DNA from: CAYNFT01 sp964396535
GTDB taxonomy: Bacteria; Chloroflexota; Dehalococcoidia; Dehalococcoidales; UBA2162
DNA length: 5,349 bases
Assembly: GCA_964396535.1 (NCBI GenBank)
Contig: CAYNFT010000117.1
Span: 1-5,349 of the forward strand
Direction: 5' to 3'
A model generated the notes under the pieces. That model was not told the origin of the DNA, did no database searches, and saw only the letters and a list, made by a program, of their open reading frames with translations. This document shows positions 4,065 through 5,349 of the stretch, one piece after another. The position numbers were made by a program, and so were the translations under genes. Position 1 is the first letter of the stretch, and every line of letters starts with the position of its first letter.

Positions 4065-4856
4065 ATGAAACTAAAAGATAAAGTCGCTATTGTTGTTGGT
4101 GGTGCCAGTGGTGTCGGAAGAGCCTCGGCAACGCTTCTGGCCGAGGAAGGTGCCAAGGTAATGATAGCCGATGTGGTCCCAGAGAATGCTAATAAAGTTG
4201 CTGATGATATCAAGGCAAAGGGCGGCGAAGCATCAACTGTGAAAGTAGACTTTCGCTATGAAGAAGAAGTAAATGAGATGGTCAGGACTACCCTGGAGAC
4301 ATACGGTCAAATAGACATACTGGTTAATACGGCCGGAGGAATAGTGGGAACACTATTGCCGACGAACCTTACTGGCGACCTGCCTATGAGGGGAGCTCCG
4401 GTCGCCGAGCAGTCGAAAGAGTTGTGGGACTGGATGATGGATATGAACCTGAATGGACCCCGTCATTGTGTACGGGCGGTGATCAACCATATGATCGAAA
4501 GGGGTAGTGGTAAGATCGTCCTTTTCTCGTCCGTTGCTGCGATCGATGGTCTGCCAAACAATTCTGATTATACTGCTGCCAAGGCGGGGGTAATCGGCTT
4601 TGTCAAAGCGCTGGCCAGAGAGGTAGCTCCTTACGGGATACAGGCCAACTGTGTTACCCCCAGCGCCACCTGGAGTGAAGGCAGGCAGGCGGCGATGGAG
4701 AGGGGTCGACAAGAAGGACGCGAGATTAAGGTTGATATGAGCGCATTGGCTATGCCTGAAGAGCTTGCCGAAGCGGTGTTATTCCTGGTTTCGTCGGGTT
4801 CCGACCATATGAGTGGTCAGAATATCATATTTGGCGTACCAATGGCTATGGGCTAA
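4065..4856 (+). CDS. short-chain dehydrogenase/reductase (SDR family)
   Basis: A classical SDR of 263 residues catalyses NAD(P)-dependent oxidation or reduction of an alcohol/ketone pair in the cytoplasm, usually as a tetramer. The cofactor loop GGASGVG (12-18) lacks the usual Thr before it (Val11). Asp36 at the end of strand two (MIAD) favours NAD. VNTAGG (87-92) corresponds to the NNAG motif with one Asn changed to Thr. Asn128, Ser156 (FSSV), Tyr169 and Lys173 (YTAAK) make the catalytic tetrad, so the enzyme should be active. A longer loop between about residues 92 and 119, with TNLTGDLPMRGAPV, is unusual and may shape the substrate site. The C-terminus MSGQNIIFGVPMAMG lacks the D-G-G that normally follows this strand. 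A role next to the upstream hydroxyacid dehydrogenase in one catabolic pathway is inferred from neighbourhood only. Confidence 0.9.
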   Translation: MKLKDKVAIVVGGASGVGRASATLLAEEGAKVMIADVVPENANKVADDIKAKGGEASTVKVDFRYEEEVNEMVRTTLETYGQIDILVNTAGGIVGTLLPTNLTGDLPMRGAPVAEQSKELWDWMMDMNLNGPRHCVRAVINHMIERGSGKIVLFSSVAAIDGLPNNSDYTAAKAGVIGFVKALAREVAPYGIQANCVTPSATWSEGRQAAMERGRQEGREIKVDMSALAMPEELAEAVLFLVSSGSDHMSGQNIIFGVPMAMG

Positions 4857-5123
4857 ACAACATGCTCTGAATATGTTATTCAATAGCTTGAAATCACATC
4901 GAATAGTCATTAGTGGGTTTGATATAGAAAATTCTGACACACCTCTATTAATTGTTGCTAACGGTATCATGACAGAGACGGGAATCACTATCGGTGCGTG
5001 ATGTCAAAGTAACTGATGTGGCCGTTCGGTATTGTAGAATCGAAATGGATCTACCCAGGCTAATTTTTTGCTTGGTTTCATAACACACTTTTATTACCAG
5101 CAGTATATTTAAAGGAGAAAAAT
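4857..5123. other. 267-base intergenic region with no supported gene
   Basis: A 42-codon frame (about 4873-5001, MLFNSLKSHR...) exists but has no ribosome binding site or recognisable product. No clean terminator follows the SDR gene: the best pairing near 5053-5076 has its T-run in the loop. No convincing -35/-10 pair precedes the next gene. The size of the gap makes direct translational coupling unlikely. Confidence 0.45.
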
Positions 5124-5349
5124 ATGGCAAACGACTTGAAACTAACCGTATTAAGTCCGGAAGCTAACAGACAGAAGCTGGCACCTGATGAATTACCCCC
5201 CGGATTCCCTGGATCACCGGATGCACTCAAATTTGAACCGTCTTCAGTAAATCTGGCAAAGCGACTGGATAACCTGGAGAACAAGACCCTTTATCTGGTG
5301 GATATAGGTTTTGGCGGTGGCTATAACTTCATGCTGGAAATCCAGAGAT
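5124..5349 (+). CDS. N-terminus of a UGSC-like (seleno)protein, cut by the window edge
   Basis: AAAGGAGA (5111-5118) precedes the ATG, so the start is well supported; the frame is open to the window end with 75 residues visible. The pattern VLSPEA near the N-terminus, then LAKRLDNLENKTLYLVDIGFGGG (about 43-66, quoted in part), recalls the start of UGSC-family proteins. In these, a short linker is followed by a LDGKT-(I/L)YLVD strand and loop. Their hallmark U/C-containing UGSC motif would lie outside the window, so the assignment rests on N-terminal resemblance alone. There is no signal peptide, so it is probably cytoplasmic. It follows the SDR after 267 bases in the same direction and may belong to the same catabolic locus. 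The function of the family is poorly known. Confidence 0.6.
   Translation, partial: MANDLKLTVLSPEANRQKLAPDELPPGFPGSPDALKFEPSSVNLAKRLDNLENKTLYLVDIGFGGGYNFMLEIQR

Noticed and set aside
4353..4712. 119-codon minus-strand frame inside the SDR gene
   Set aside because: It lies opposite a clearly functional dehydrogenase with intact catalytic residues and has no independent start signal.
4873..5001. 42-codon frame between the SDR and the last gene
   Set aside because: There is no ribosome binding site and no family resemblance, and it may be a chance frame or a decayed remnant.
5053..5076. Possible terminator after the SDR gene (ACCCAGGC ... GCTTGGT)
   Set aside because: The stem has a bulge and a G-T pair, and the T-run is in the loop rather than after the stem.
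1..5349. CRISPR array or tandem repeat locus
   Set aside because: The only multi-copy motif is the junction repeat, which is far apart, irregularly spaced and separated by genes.

Overview
The window reads as bacterial DNA of moderate GC content with every supported gene on the plus strand. The catabolic proteins and the style of the small accessory genes remind me of anaerobic Chloroflexota (Dehalococcoidia-like sediment or aquifer genomes). That is an impression from protein style only: no rRNA, tRNA or other marker is present to prove it.

Left part (about 1-2660) looks like a remnant of a phage- or plasmid-type accessory module. After an AT-rich stretch without a convincing gene (1-384) comes a fragment of a DNA polymerase sliding clamp (DnaN-like, 385-762) with a typical clamp motif and a lysine-rich tail. 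Two strong rho-independent terminators follow back to back (795-819, 828-870). Next are four small co-directional genes (1057-1248, 1303-1596, 1677-2162, 2226-2741), none with a recognised function. The third begins with QLDLF, a textbook sliding-clamp-binding peptide, which connects it to the clamp fragment upstream. The three junctions between these four genes share one plan: stop codon, short hairpin, the invariant core TAACTATGCCCA, ribosome binding site, next start. The core contains an ATG that opens a short overlapping reading frame (MPR/MPK...) in each case. This repeated junction is the most unusual structure in the window.

The fourth gene has no stop codon before a strong terminator (2628-2662) and reads on through it and through the next promoter. 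It probably lost its native 3' end where the accessory module meets the next unit.

Right part (about 2690-5349) looks chromosomal and metabolic. A very good extended -10 promoter (2691-2719) precedes a beta-hydroxyacid dehydrogenase (2863-3762). A nested-hairpin terminator or attenuator (3918-3960) lies between it and a short-chain dehydrogenase/reductase (4065-4856). After a 267-base gap, a gene cut by the window edge (5124-5349) resembles the N-terminus of UGSC-family (seleno)proteins. Two NAD(P)-dependent dehydrogenases followed by a UGSC-like protein suggest a catabolic locus for a hydroxy-acid or alcohol type substrate. The substrate cannot be read from the sequence.
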